A stretch of DNA of 35,645 bases, taken from Pseudonocardiales bacterium. GTDB taxonomy: Bacteria; Actinomycetota; Actinomycetes; Mycobacteriales; Pseudonocardiaceae. The DNA lies in assembly GCA_026393175.1 (NCBI GenBank), contig JAPLAT010000272.1, forward strand, positions 1 to 35,645, given 5' to 3'. Below are positions 7,350 through 15,009 of the stretch, one piece after another. A program made the position numbers and the translations under genes. The notes under the pieces are model-generated. The model did no database searches, was not told the DNA's origin, and saw only the letters and a list, made by a program, of their open reading frames with translations. Every line of letters starts with the position of its first letter. Within the stretch, counting starts at the first letter, position 1.

Positions 7350-8714
7350 TCAGCCGCCGGGAACGGCGACGTGGACGACCTTGGTCGTGGTCATCTCGTC
7401 GAGCAGCTCCGGCCCGTAGCCGAAGCCCCGCCCGCTGGCGCCCCGCGGCTGGGCGGCCCCGCCCGGGGCACCGCCGAACACCGCGTTGACCTTGACCGTG
7501 CCGACCGGCAGCTCGCGCCACGCGGCCTGGGCCCGGGCCATGTCGGCGGTGAGCACGGTGGCGGCGAGCCCGTAGCGACCCGCGGCGGCCTCGCGCAGCC
7601 CCGTGGCGAAGTCGGGGACGACGCGGACCGGGGCCACCGGCCCGAACGTCTCCTCCGCCAGCACGGCCATCCCCGGCGTGCAGCCGGTGAGGACCGTCGG
7701 GGGGTAGAACGCGCCGGGGCCGTCCGGGACGGCCCCCCCGGTCAGCGCCGTGGCCCCGTCCGCCAGCGCGGCGGCCACGTGGCCGTGCACGTGCTCGCGG
7801 TGCCGCTCGTCGACGAGCGGGCCGATCCGGCCCGCCCACGCCTCCGCCTGCCCGGCGAGCGCGTCGAGGAAGGCCGGCGCGACGGCGGCGTGCACGTACA
7901 CCCGCTCCACGGAGACACAGATCTGGCCGGCGTTGGCGAACGCGCCGAGGGCGGCCTGCTCGGCCGCCCACGCCGGGTCCACGCCGTCGTCGACGAGCAG
8001 GGGGTCGTTGCCGCCGTTCTCGAGCACGGTGTGGGCGCCGGTGCGGGCGCAGACCTCGGCGATCGCACGGCCGGTCGCCGTCGACCCGACGTGCGCGACC
8101 ACGTCGACGTCCGCGGCGGCCAGCCCGGCCCCGACGGACCCGTCGCCGTCGACGATCTCCAGCACGCCCGGCGGCAGGTGCTCGGCCACCAGCTCGGCGA
8201 ACCGGCGCCCGGTCTGCGGGCAGCGCTCGCTGGGCTTGTGCACCACCGTGTTGCCCGTCGCCAGCGCCGCGCCGATCAGCCCGGCGGCGACGGCGACGGG
8301 GTCGTTCCATGGGGTCAGCACGGCGACGACGCCGCGGGGGCCGGGCACCATGAGGTCGGTCGCGGCCCACGCCCCGTGCAGGGTGCGGCCGCGGTGGACC
8401 GGACCCAGCTCGGCGTACTGGACCAGCGTGCCGGCGCCGGCGTCGACACCGCCGCGGGCGTCGTCGCGCGGCTTGCCGGTCTCCCGCTCGTTCAGCCCGG
8501 CCAGCTCGTCGGCCGCGGCCCGCACGGCCGCGGCGGCCGCGTGCAGCGCGGCGCCCCGCTCGGCGGCGGGCGTGCGGGCCCACCCGGGGGCCGCGGCCCG
8601 CGCGGCGGCCACGGCGTCCGCCGTCCGGTCCGGCGTGGCGTGCGGCACCCGGCCGACGACCTCGCCCGTGCGGGGGTCGCGGACGACGATGGTCCGCTCC
8701 TCCGTCGCGGTCAC
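7350..8714 (-). CDS. Aldehyde dehydrogenase family protein
   Basis: A 454-residue NAD(P)-dependent aldehyde dehydrogenase, slightly shorter than the usual 470-500. The oxyanion-hole Asn is in TPWND, the general-base Glu is in the altered motif LENGGNDP (normally LELGGK-like), and the nucleophile Cys is in GQICVS near residue 275. The family oxidises aldehydes to acids; substrate is unknown. The GTG start overlaps the stop of the DUF2795 gene (GTGA), so both are expressed from the GGTT-N15-GGGTAC promoter at 8918-8942. A detoxification role under stress fits this promoter but is inference. Confidence 0.88.
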   Translation of the reverse strand: MTATEERTIVVRDPRTGEVVGRVPHATPDRTADAVAAARAAAPGWARTPAAERGAALHAAAAAVRAAADELAGLNERETGKPRDDARGGVDAGAGTLVQYAELGPVHRGRTLHGAWAATDLMVPGPRGVVAVLTPWNDPVAVAAGLIGAALATGNTVVHKPSERCPQTGRRFAELVAEHLPPGVLEIVDGDGSVGAGLAAADVDVVAHVGSTATGRAIAEVCARTGAHTVLENGGNDPLLVDDGVDPAWAAEQAALGAFANAGQICVSVERVYVHAAVAPAFLDALAGQAEAWAGRIGPLVDERHREHVHGHVAAALADGATALTGGAVPDGPGAFYPPTVLTGCTPGMAVLAEETFGPVAPVRVVPDFATGLREAAAGRYGLAATVLTADMARAQAAWRELPVGTVKVNAVFGGAPGGAAQPRGASGRGFGYGPELLDEMTTTKVVHVAVPGG

Positions 8715-8908
8715 GCCTGCCCGCCCAGCTCGCCCTTCAGCTCCTTCATCACCCCGTTGGGGCCCTCGACCTCGCGCACCCCGCGCAGGGCCTCCACCAG
8801 CTCGGCGTCGGCGCCGTTGCGCTGCGCGAGGTCGGCCAGCTGCGGCCCGTCCATCGGGTAGTCGGCGCCCGCGAGGGCCTTCTGGACTTCGGTCACCTGA
8901 AAGCTCAT
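8711..8908 (-). CDS. DUF2795 small protein
   Basis: A 65-residue protein that begins MSFQVTEVQKALAGADYPMD and continues with GPQLADLAQRNGADAELVEAL, which matches the DUF2795 pattern of short actinobacterial proteins. No enzyme motifs. The biochemical function of the family is unknown to me. The ATG is nine bases after a GGGTAC hexamer and no clear Shine-Dalgarno sequence fits between them, so the mRNA is probably leaderless or nearly so. It is translationally coupled to the aldehyde dehydrogenase. Confidence 0.85.
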   Translation of the reverse strand: MSFQVTEVQKALAGADYPMDGPQLADLAQRNGADAELVEALRGVREVEGPNGVMKELKGELGGQA

Positions 8909-8917
8909 GGCCGCGAC

Positions 8918-8942
8918 GTACCCGGCCGCGGGACCGGTAACC
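8918..8942 (-). promoter_or_regulatory. SigB/SigF-like promoter of the DUF2795-ALDH operon
   Basis: On the minus strand GGTT (8939-8942), 15 bases, GGGTAC (8918-8923), then nine bases to the ATG at 8908. It matches the GNNT-N14-16-GGGTAC/T consensus described for Streptomyces SigB and the related mycobacterial SigF. One of the clearest copies in the window. Confidence 0.7.
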
Positions 8943-8964
8943 GCCCCGGGCGGCGGGCCCGGCC

Positions 8965-9327
8965 TCAGCCCGCCCAGCGCCCGCTCAGCGCGCACAGCGC
9001 GGCCCAGGTCAGGGCGAAGCCGACGATCCGGGGGCGCCGGTCGCGGGCGGGCAGGCGCAGGCCGAACACGGCGGCGTCGGCGGCGTCGGACAGCACGCGC
9101 GCAGCGACCGCCGTCCGGAGCGCCGGGCCGCGCGGGGCGAGCACCATCGCCGTGCCGATGGCGATGTCGCGCACCCCGATGCCGCCGATGAGCGTCCGCA
9201 CGTCGGGCGCCGCGCGGTCGTCCGGGCCGGTCAGCCCGCACGGCCGGGCCAGGACCTCGGGGCGGACGACGATCGCGACGCTGTAGGCGGCGGTGATCGC
9301 GCCGAGGACACGGGGCAGCAGGTGCAC
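8965..9327 (-). CDS. Small membrane protein, DUF4267-like
   Basis: A 120-residue protein with about four hydrophobic segments (residues about 5-22, 45-65, 70-90 and 100-118). The order of segments and the motif GGIGVRDIAIGTAMVLA near residues 48-64 resemble DUF4267-type integral membrane proteins, whose function is unknown. The GTG start has AGGAG five bases upstream, so the start is well supported. A GATT-N15-GGGTAC promoter-like sequence (9364-9388) would give a leader of about 30 bases. It faces away from the YihY gene at 9465. Confidence 0.75.
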   Translation of the reverse strand: MHLLPRVLGAITAAYSVAIVVRPEVLARPCGLTGPDDRAAPDVRTLIGGIGVRDIAIGTAMVLAPRGPALRTAVAARVLSDAADAAVFGLRLPARDRRPRIVGFALTWAALCALSGRWAG

Positions 9328-9363
9328 GGGAACTCCTGGGGTCGCGGTCGGGTCGGCGCCCGG

Positions 9364-9388
9364 GTACCCGGGGCCCCCGGGGTGAATC
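9364..9388 (-). promoter_or_regulatory. SigB/SigF-like promoter upstream of the DUF4267-like gene
   Basis: Minus strand GATT (9385-9388), 15 bases, GGGTAC (9364-9369). The -10 hexamer is part of a palindromic CGGGTACCCG (9361-9370). The gene start at 9327 has its own Shine-Dalgarno sequence, so this transcript would have a normal leader. Confidence 0.55.
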
Positions 9389-9390
9389 GC

Positions 9391-9416
9391 GCAGGTGTGA
9401 ACCGCAGGTGTGAACC
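9391..9416. repeat. Perfect 13-base tandem repeat in a divergent promoter region
   Basis: GCAGGTGTGAACC occurs twice head to tail (9391-9403, 9404-9416). It lies immediately upstream of the minus-strand -35 (9385-9388) and about 50 bases before the YihY start, a good position for a transcription-factor site acting on both genes. Function is inference. Confidence 0.6.
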
Positions 9417-9464
9417 GGGCGCGGCCGGGGACCCCGTCCGGGAACGAGCCACCGAGGGAGAACC

Positions 9465-10478
9465 ATGACCACGACCGGAACCCGGCCAGGGGAACGCGCC
9501 GACACCCCGACGGACATCCCGCCCCGCGGCTGGTGGCAGGTGCTCCGCCGGGCGTTCGCCGAGAGCAGTGCGGACAACGTCTCCATCCTCGCGGGCGGGG
9601 TCGCCTACTTCTCCTTCCTCGCCCTGTTCCCCGCGCTCGTCGCGGCGCTCACGCTCTACGGCCTCGTCGCCGACCCCGCGACGATCACCCGCCAGGTCGG
9701 GGCGCTCGCCGCGGCGCTGCCGCGGGAGGCCCAGCCGATCGTCACCGGGGCGCTGGAGCCGCTGACCGCGTCCGGCGGCAGCACGCTCGGCATCGGCCTC
9801 GTGGTGTCCGTGCTGGCCGCGCTGTGGAGCGCCTCGGGCGGCACGGCGGGCCTCATCTCGGCGATCAACCTCGCCTACGACGAGGACGAGACCCGCGGGT
9901 TCCTGCGGCTGCGCGGGACCGCGCTGGCCCTGACGCTGGGCGCCATCGTGTTCGTGCTGCTGGCCCTCGGCCTGGTCGCGGTCGTGCCGGTGCTGCTGGA
10001 CGCGCTCGCCCTCGGCGTGGTCGGCACGGTGATCGCCGAGGTGCTGCGCTGGGCGCTGCTGGTCGGCGTCGTCGTGGTGGCGCTCGCCGTGGTGTACCGC
10101 GTCGCGCCGGACCGGGACGCGCCGCGGTTCCGCTGGGTGAGCCCGGGCGCCGTCGTCGCCACGGTGCTGTGGGTGGCGGGCAGCGTCGCGTTCAGCCTGT
10201 ACGTGAACAGCTTCGGCAGCTACGACGCGACCTACGGGGCGCTCGCGGGCGTGGTCGTGCTCATGCTGTGGCTGTACCTGACCGCCTACATCGTGCTCCT
10301 CGGTGCGGAGATCAACGCCGAGTCGGAGCGGCAGACCCGCCGCGACACGACGCGGGGAGCACCCGTGCCGATGGGCGAGCGGCGGGCGCGCGCCGCCGAC
10401 ACCATGGCCGGGGACGGGGACGGCGGGGACGGGGCCGGCGGGGATCAGAGCGCGTCGAGCGCGAGCGCGAGGCGGTAG
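9465..10478 (+). CDS. YihY/BrkB (UPF0761) family inner-membrane protein
   Basis: A 337-residue membrane protein of the YihY/virulence factor BrkB family. The diagnostic N-terminal segment DNVSILAGGVAYFSFLALFPALVA (about residues 37-60) is followed by WSASGGTAGLISAINLAYDEDE and several further membrane helices, ending with LMLWLYLTAYIVLLGAEINAE. The family's substrate is not established; transporter and ribonuclease-BN labels are historical. The ATG has GGGAG five bases upstream. The C-terminal about 50 residues are polar, Gly/Asp-rich and overlap tail to tail with the opposite-strand paralogue for 34 bases. Confidence 0.9.
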   Translation: MTTTGTRPGERADTPTDIPPRGWWQVLRRAFAESSADNVSILAGGVAYFSFLALFPALVAALTLYGLVADPATITRQVGALAAALPREAQPIVTGALEPLTASGGSTLGIGLVVSVLAALWSASGGTAGLISAINLAYDEDETRGFLRLRGTALALTLGAIVFVLLALGLVAVVPVLLDALALGVVGTVIAEVLRWALLVGVVVVALAVVYRVAPDRDAPRFRWVSPGAVVATVLWVAGSVAFSLYVNSFGSYDATYGALAGVVVLMLWLYLTAYIVLLGAEINAESERQTRRDTTRGAPVPMGERRARAADTMAGDGDGGDGAGGDQSASSASARR

Positions 10479-11287
10479 CCGAGCAGCACGAGCACGTGCA
10501 GCAGGTAGAGCCACAGCGCCAGCGCCGCCACGGCGCCGACGACGGGCAGCCCGCCGAAGGGCAGCGACCACTCGACGGGGATCGCCAGGAACAGCAGGAA
10601 GCCCTGGAGGAACCCGGCGAGGACGGCGCCGGTGGCGAACGCGCCGAGCAGCAGCGCCCGGGGCCGCGGCGCGGCCGGGGCGACCGTGCGGAACACGATC
10701 GCGAGCGCGGCCGACACCACCACCCACACGACGTGGAAGGCGACGACGACACCCCCCACGAGCGACGCGCCGCCTGCCGCGTACAGCGGGGCGACCGTCG
10801 GCGCGGCGGCCAACAGGGCCAGCACCAGCAGCGGACCCGCCGCGACGACGGGCAGCAGCCCGATCCGGCCGCGCCACCCGGTGAGCGCGTCCGCGGCCGG
10901 CCCGGTGAGCTGCACGAACGCCCGGCGCAGCCCCTCGCCGTAGAGGCTCGCGGGGAACAGCAGCACCGCGGCCCGCCCGGCGTCGAGCCCGACGGCGACG
11001 TCGGTGAGCGTCCGCACCGCCTCCGGCGTGCCGTGGCCGCCGGGGATCCCGGACAGCACGGTGGCGACGGCGCCGACGACCCAGTCCGGCCCGGTCAGCA
11101 GCGCGGTCGCCCAGAGCGCGAGCATCACCGTCGGCACGATGCCCACGAGCCCGAAGAACGTGGCGCCGGCGGCCCACAGGGCCAGGTCGCCGGTCGGCGC
11201 CGAGCGCCCCAGCCCGCGGCCCAGGTCGCGGGCCATGGCGCGCAGCCGCGACCGGCTCCCCGCGGCCCGCGCTCGCGACCCGGTCAC
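10445..11287 (-). CDS. Divergent YihY/BrkB-like membrane protein
   Basis: A 280-residue protein with about six hydrophobic segments. The signature region reads LWAAGATFFGLVGIVPTVMLAL (compare AGGVAYFSFLALFPALVA in the neighbour), then FPASLYGEGLRRAFVQL at the position where the family has the Ala/Ser-Gly-rich loop, and ends VAALALWLYLLHVLVLLGYRLALAL. It is therefore a distant paralogue of the convergent gene. The GTG start overlaps the stop of the carotenoid desaturase-like gene (GTGA), so it is expressed with the carotenoid group. Function unknown. Confidence 0.78.
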   Translation of the reverse strand: MTGSRARAAGSRSRLRAMARDLGRGLGRSAPTGDLALWAAGATFFGLVGIVPTVMLALWATALLTGPDWVVGAVATVLSGIPGGHGTPEAVRTLTDVAVGLDAGRAAVLLFPASLYGEGLRRAFVQLTGPAADALTGWRGRIGLLPVVAAGPLLVLALLAAAPTVAPLYAAGGASLVGGVVVAFHVVWVVVSAALAIVFRTVAPAAPRPRALLLGAFATGAVLAGFLQGFLLFLAIPVEWSLPFGGLPVVGAVAALALWLYLLHVLVLLGYRLALALDAL

Positions 11288-12780
11288 CGCGGCCCGCCGG
11301 TCGCCGACCCGACCTGCTCGGCGACGATCGCCGCCGACAGCACCACCAGCGGCAGCCCGCCACCGGGGTGCGCCGACCCGCCGACGAGGTGCAGGCCCGG
11401 CACGGCCGAGCGGTTGGCGGGGCGGAGCAGGGCGGCGGCCGGGCCGTGCGAGGCCGTGCCGTAGATCGACCCGCCGGGGGACGCCGTCTCGCGCTCGAGA
11501 TCGGCGGGGGTGCGGATCTCCCGCCAGCGCACCCGGTGCCGGACGTCGGTGCCGCGCGCGGCGAGCGTCGCGAGCACGTGGTCGGCGTAGCGCTCGCGCA
11601 GGCCGGGGTCGGCCCAGTCCACGCCGCGACCCGGGGCGTGCGGCGGGGCGTTGACCGGCACGAACCAGCCCTCGGACGCGTCGTCGGGGCGCATCGCGGG
11701 GTCGTCGGGGGCGTGCACGTAGACCGTCGGGTCGGCCACCGGCGCGGGGCGGCGGCCGAGCACGGCGTCGAACTCGGCGTCGTAGTCGGCGGGGAACCAG
11801 ACCCGGTGCGCCGGGCCGGGTTCCCGCCCGTCCAGCGCCAGCAGGAGCGCGAAGCCCGACAGCGACGGGCGCCGCCGGGCGAGCACCCGGCGGGCGCGGC
11901 GGGCCGCGCGCCCGCGCAGCAGGCGGCCGTAGAGGACCGCGGCGTCGGCGTCGCAGACGACCACGTCGGCGGGGACGTCGTGGGAGCCGCCGCGCCCGGC
12001 CAGCCGCACCCCCGACACCCGCCCGCCCGCGGTCCGCACCTCGACGACCTCGGACCCCAGGTGCACCCGCACCCCGAGGTCGACGGCGCGGCGCAGCAGG
12101 GCGTCGGCGATCCCGCGCAGCCCGCCGCGGACGTACCAGGCCCCGAAGTGCTGCTCGACGAAGGGGGTCACCGACAGCACCGAGGGCGTGCGGCGCGGGT
12201 CGGAGCCGGAGTAGGTGGCGTAGCGGTCGAGCCAGGTCCGCAGCCGCGGGTCGGCGAACGCGGCGCGGCCCAGCCCGCGCAGGGTCGTCCACGGCGCGAC
12301 CAGCCGCAGGTCGGCCACCCGCCGGGAGAAGCGCAGCAGGTCACGGGCCCCGTCGAGCGGGCGGCGCAGCACGTCGTCCCCGACGAGGTCCCACAGCCGG
12401 GCCGAGCGGGCGTGGAGCACCGACCAGGCGGCGCCCGCGCCGTGCCCGAGGGCCGCGTCCAGTGCCGCGGGCACGGCGGCCGGGTCGTGCGGGACGTCGA
12501 GCACGGTCCCGTCGGCGAAGCGGTAGCGGCAGGCCGGGTCGACGGGCACGAGATCGGGCCCGGGCCCGCCGGTGTCGGCGAACAGCTCCTCGAGCACGCG
12601 GGGCATCGTGAGCAGCGACGGCCCGGTGTCGAAGGTGAACCCGTCGCGGCGGAACGTGCCGAGCTTGCCGCCGTGCGTGGCCGCGCGTTCGTGCAGGTCC
12701 ACGTCGTGGCCCTGCGCGGCGAGCCGCGCGGCCACGGCGAGCCCGCCGACGCCCGCCCCGACGACCACCACCCGACTCAC
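11284..12780 (-). CDS. CrtI/CrtD-type carotenoid desaturase-like FAD oxidoreductase
   Basis: A 498-residue FAD-dependent amine-oxidase-fold protein of the phytoene desaturase family. The N-terminal dinucleotide motif is VVVGAGVGGLAVAARLAAQGHDVDLHE, then GGKLGTFRRDGFTFDTGPSLLTMP, which is diagnostic for CrtI-type enzymes. The C-terminal family motif is LHLVGGSAHPGGGLPLVVLSA. Enzymes of this group desaturate or isomerise carotenes; next to a CruF-like hydratase and a GT2 the best fit is a CrtD-like 3,4-desaturase. The substrate is inferred. The GTG start overlaps the GT2 stop, and the stop overlaps the YihY-like gene. Confidence 0.85.
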   Translation of the reverse strand: MSRVVVVGAGVGGLAVAARLAAQGHDVDLHERAATHGGKLGTFRRDGFTFDTGPSLLTMPRVLEELFADTGGPGPDLVPVDPACRYRFADGTVLDVPHDPAAVPAALDAALGHGAGAAWSVLHARSARLWDLVGDDVLRRPLDGARDLLRFSRRVADLRLVAPWTTLRGLGRAAFADPRLRTWLDRYATYSGSDPRRTPSVLSVTPFVEQHFGAWYVRGGLRGIADALLRRAVDLGVRVHLGSEVVEVRTAGGRVSGVRLAGRGGSHDVPADVVVCDADAAVLYGRLLRGRAARRARRVLARRRPSLSGFALLLALDGREPGPAHRVWFPADYDAEFDAVLGRRPAPVADPTVYVHAPDDPAMRPDDASEGWFVPVNAPPHAPGRGVDWADPGLRERYADHVLATLAARGTDVRHRVRWREIRTPADLERETASPGGSIYGTASHGPAAALLRPANRSAVPGLHLVGGSAHPGGGLPLVVLSAAIVAEQVGSATGGPR

Positions 12781-13967
12781 GGGCGGCCCCCGGGCAGCCG
12801 CCTGCCCTTCCAGGTCAGGGTGCCGCGGCGGTGCCCGGCCCAGGACCGTGCGAGCAGGCCCAGCAGCGCGGCCACCGACAGCGGGTGCGCCCACGCGTCC
12901 GGCCAGGCCGGCGTGCCGGTGCGGCGGGCGCTGACCACGCGGCTCAGCACGGCGGCCAGGTAGCCCACGGCGCCCGCGGCCGAGCCGCGCACGGCGGCGG
13001 CCGGGGGCACCAGGTAGGCCAGGGCGAGCAGCGCGGCCACGGCGACCGACCCGCCCGGCCCGCCGAAGGCCGACCACAGCGACTTGCCGTACCCGGCCAC
13101 GAGCTCGGCCCCGCCGTCGTACATCCGGCAGGCCGCGAGCGAGGACCCGTCGGCCAGCCCGACCCGCCCGCCGGAGCGCTTCACCGCGCGGGCCAGCGCG
13201 ATGTCGTCGAGGACCGCGCCGGCGACGGCGGCGAAGCCGCCCGCCCGGTGCAGCGCCGCGGGGTCGACGAGCAGGAACTGCCCGTTGGCGGCCGCGAGCG
13301 CGGGCCGCGGGGACCGCTCCGCGCGGCGCAGCGGCAGCAGCACCGACCACGACCACACCTGCAGGGGCTGGACCAGGCGCGGCAGCGGGCCCGCGGCCAG
13401 CTGGCGCGGCCAGGGGCAGAGCAGGTCCAGCGGCGCGCGGCCGGTCCGCCCGCGCAGCAGCGCCACCGCCGCGGCGACGGCGTGCGGGGCCAGCACGACG
13501 TCGGCGTCGACTAACACCAGCACGTCGCCGCGGGCCGCTGCCGCGAGCTGCGCGCAGGCGTGCGGCTTGCCCGGGACCCCGTCGGCGGGCGGGCGGCCGG
13601 TGAGCACGCGGAGCCGGGGGTCGCCGCCCGCGGCGGCGCGCACCCGGTCCGCCGTGCCGTCGGTCGAGCCGTCGTCGAGCACGAGGACCTCGACGTCGGC
13701 CAGGCCGGTCTGCGCGAGCAGCGACCGCACGGTCGGGGCGATCCGGTGCGCCTCGTCGCGGGCCGGCACGAGCAGCGAGACCGGCTCCGCCACCGCGGGC
13801 GGGACGGCGGGCGGGGTGCGCAGCGCGCGCAGGTTGACCAGCTGGTGCGCCGCGCCGAGGACGGCGAGGGCGGCCCCGGACCGGACGGCACCGGCCCCGA
13901 GGGAGCGGGCACGGCGGGACGGGGCACGGGCCGGGCGGGGGCGGACGGCCGGGGTCGGGCGCTTCAT
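12777..13967 (-). CDS. GT2 glycosyltransferase, CruG/CrtQ-like
   Basis: A 396-residue membrane-anchored GT2 enzyme. It has a basic N-terminus, a hydrophobic helix near residues 30-50, then VSLLVPARDEAHRI, VLVLDDGSTDGTADR and LVDADVVL (DxD). ANGQFLLVDPAALHRAGGF and a DDIALARAVKRSGG motif follow; three C-terminal helices end the protein. This arrangement is that of carotenoid glycosyltransferases CruG and CrtQ and of related hopanoid enzymes. It sits between cruF-like and desaturase-like genes, so glycosylation of a hydroxylated carotenoid is the best inference. A TACGCT hexamer eight bases before the ATG, without a Shine-Dalgarno sequence, suggests a leaderless start. Confidence 0.82.
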   Translation of the reverse strand: MKRPTPAVRPRPARAPSRRARSLGAGAVRSGAALAVLGAAHQLVNLRALRTPPAVPPAVAEPVSLLVPARDEAHRIAPTVRSLLAQTGLADVEVLVLDDGSTDGTADRVRAAAGGDPRLRVLTGRPPADGVPGKPHACAQLAAAARGDVLVLVDADVVLAPHAVAAAVALLRGRTGRAPLDLLCPWPRQLAAGPLPRLVQPLQVWSWSVLLPLRRAERSPRPALAAANGQFLLVDPAALHRAGGFAAVAGAVLDDIALARAVKRSGGRVGLADGSSLAACRMYDGGAELVAGYGKSLWSAFGGPGGSVAVAALLALAYLVPPAAAVRGSAAGAVGYLAAVLSRVVSARRTGTPAWPDAWAHPLSVAALLGLLARSWAGHRRGTLTWKGRRLPGGRP

Positions 13968-14030
13968 CGGCGCCGAGCGTAAGCGGGCGGCCGGACCCCG
14001 GCAGGACGGCGGAGCGCCGGGGCGGGGCCC

Positions 14031-14055
14031 GGTTGGACCGGCCCGCAGCGGGTAA
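14031..14055 (+). promoter_or_regulatory. SigB/SigF-like promoter upstream of the CruF-like gene
   Basis: GGTT (14031-14034), 15 bases, GGGTAA (14050-14055). The CruF-like start is 54 bases further on and has its own GGAGG, so the leader would be about 45-50 bases. Confidence 0.55.
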
Positions 14056-14109
14056 CCGCGCGGGGAACCGGATCGGACGAATCGGACCCGTGGTCCGTTG
14101 GAGGTCGTC

Positions 14110-15009
14110 GTGCTGCACCGCTCCCCCGTGCCGCCGGGCACCACCGTCGCGTGGGCGCTCGTCGGGGCGGCCGTGCTCGTGCAGATCGGCTACCCGCTGG
14201 CCCCGGAGGCGTGGCGGACCCCGGTCACGGTCGCGTCGGTCCTCACGTTCGCCGCGGCGTCGCTGGCCGACGTCGCCCGTGTCCACGGGCGCCGCGGTGT
14301 CCTCGGCCTCGTCGGGGCCGCGGGGCTGGGCGGGCTGCTGGCCGAGGCCGTCGGGCTGCGCACCGGGCTGCCGTTCGGCGCGTACTCCTACACCGGGACG
14401 CTGGGCCCCGAGGTGCTCGACGTGCCGGTGGTCGTGCCGCTGGCCTGGATGATGATGGCCTGGCCCGCGCTGGTGGTGGGCCGGACCCTGGCCCGCGGTC
14501 CGCTCGGGGTGGCGCTGCTCGGGGGCGCGGCGCTGGCCGCCTGGGACCTGTTCCTCGACCCGCAGATGGTCGCCGCCGGGCACTGGACGTGGGCCGACCC
14601 GTACCCCGCCCTGCCGCTCGTGCCCGGCGTCCCGCTGGGCAACTACGCGGGCTGGGTGCTGGTGGCGGTGCTGATGGTCGCGGTGCTGCACCGGGTCACC
14701 GGCCCGGCCCCGCCCGCCGTGCCCGGGCCGGCCGCGGCCCTGTACCTGTGGGCCTACGCCTCCTCGGTGCTCGCCCACGCGGTGTTCTTCGGGCTCCCCG
14801 GGTCCGCGCTGGTGGGCGGCATCGGGATGGGGGCGCTGGCGGTGCCGTTCGCCGTCGCGCTCGTCCGCTCGCGGCGGGCTTGGGCTCAGGAGGGAGCGTC
14901 CCCGAGCGCGACGGTGCCCCCGCGCTCGACGACGCGGAGCCGGTCGGTGAGCCCGCGCGCGGCCATCTCCGCCACGAAGTCCGACAGCGGCGAGCGGAAG
15001 ACCGTGTAG
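14110..15009 (+). CDS. CruF-type carotenoid hydratase-like membrane protein
   Basis: A 299-residue polytopic membrane protein of the carotenoid biosynthesis (CruF) family. The typical GLPFGAYSYTGTLGPEVLDVPVVVPLAW segment is near residues 85-115, AAWDLFLDPQMVAAGHWTW near 142-160, and GVPLGNYAGWVLVA near 172-185. CruF enzymes add water to the end of acyclic carotene ends (1'-hydroxylation), in cyanobacterial myxol and archaeal bacterioruberin pathways. The GTG at 14110 has GGAGG with a 5-base spacer, preferred over a TTG at 14098. The last about 40 residues are Ser/Arg-rich, hydrophilic and encoded in DNA that also codes the MBL protein on the other strand, so they are probably not a functional domain. 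Confidence 0.85.
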   Translation: MLHRSPVPPGTTVAWALVGAAVLVQIGYPLAPEAWRTPVTVASVLTFAAASLADVARVHGRRGVLGLVGAAGLGGLLAEAVGLRTGLPFGAYSYTGTLGPEVLDVPVVVPLAWMMMAWPALVVGRTLARGPLGVALLGGAALAAWDLFLDPQMVAAGHWTWADPYPALPLVPGVPLGNYAGWVLVAVLMVAVLHRVTGPAPPAVPGPAAALYLWAYASSVLAHAVFFGLPGSALVGGIGMGALAVPFAVALVRSRRAWAQEGASPSATVPPRSTTRSRSVSPRAAISATKSDSGERKTV

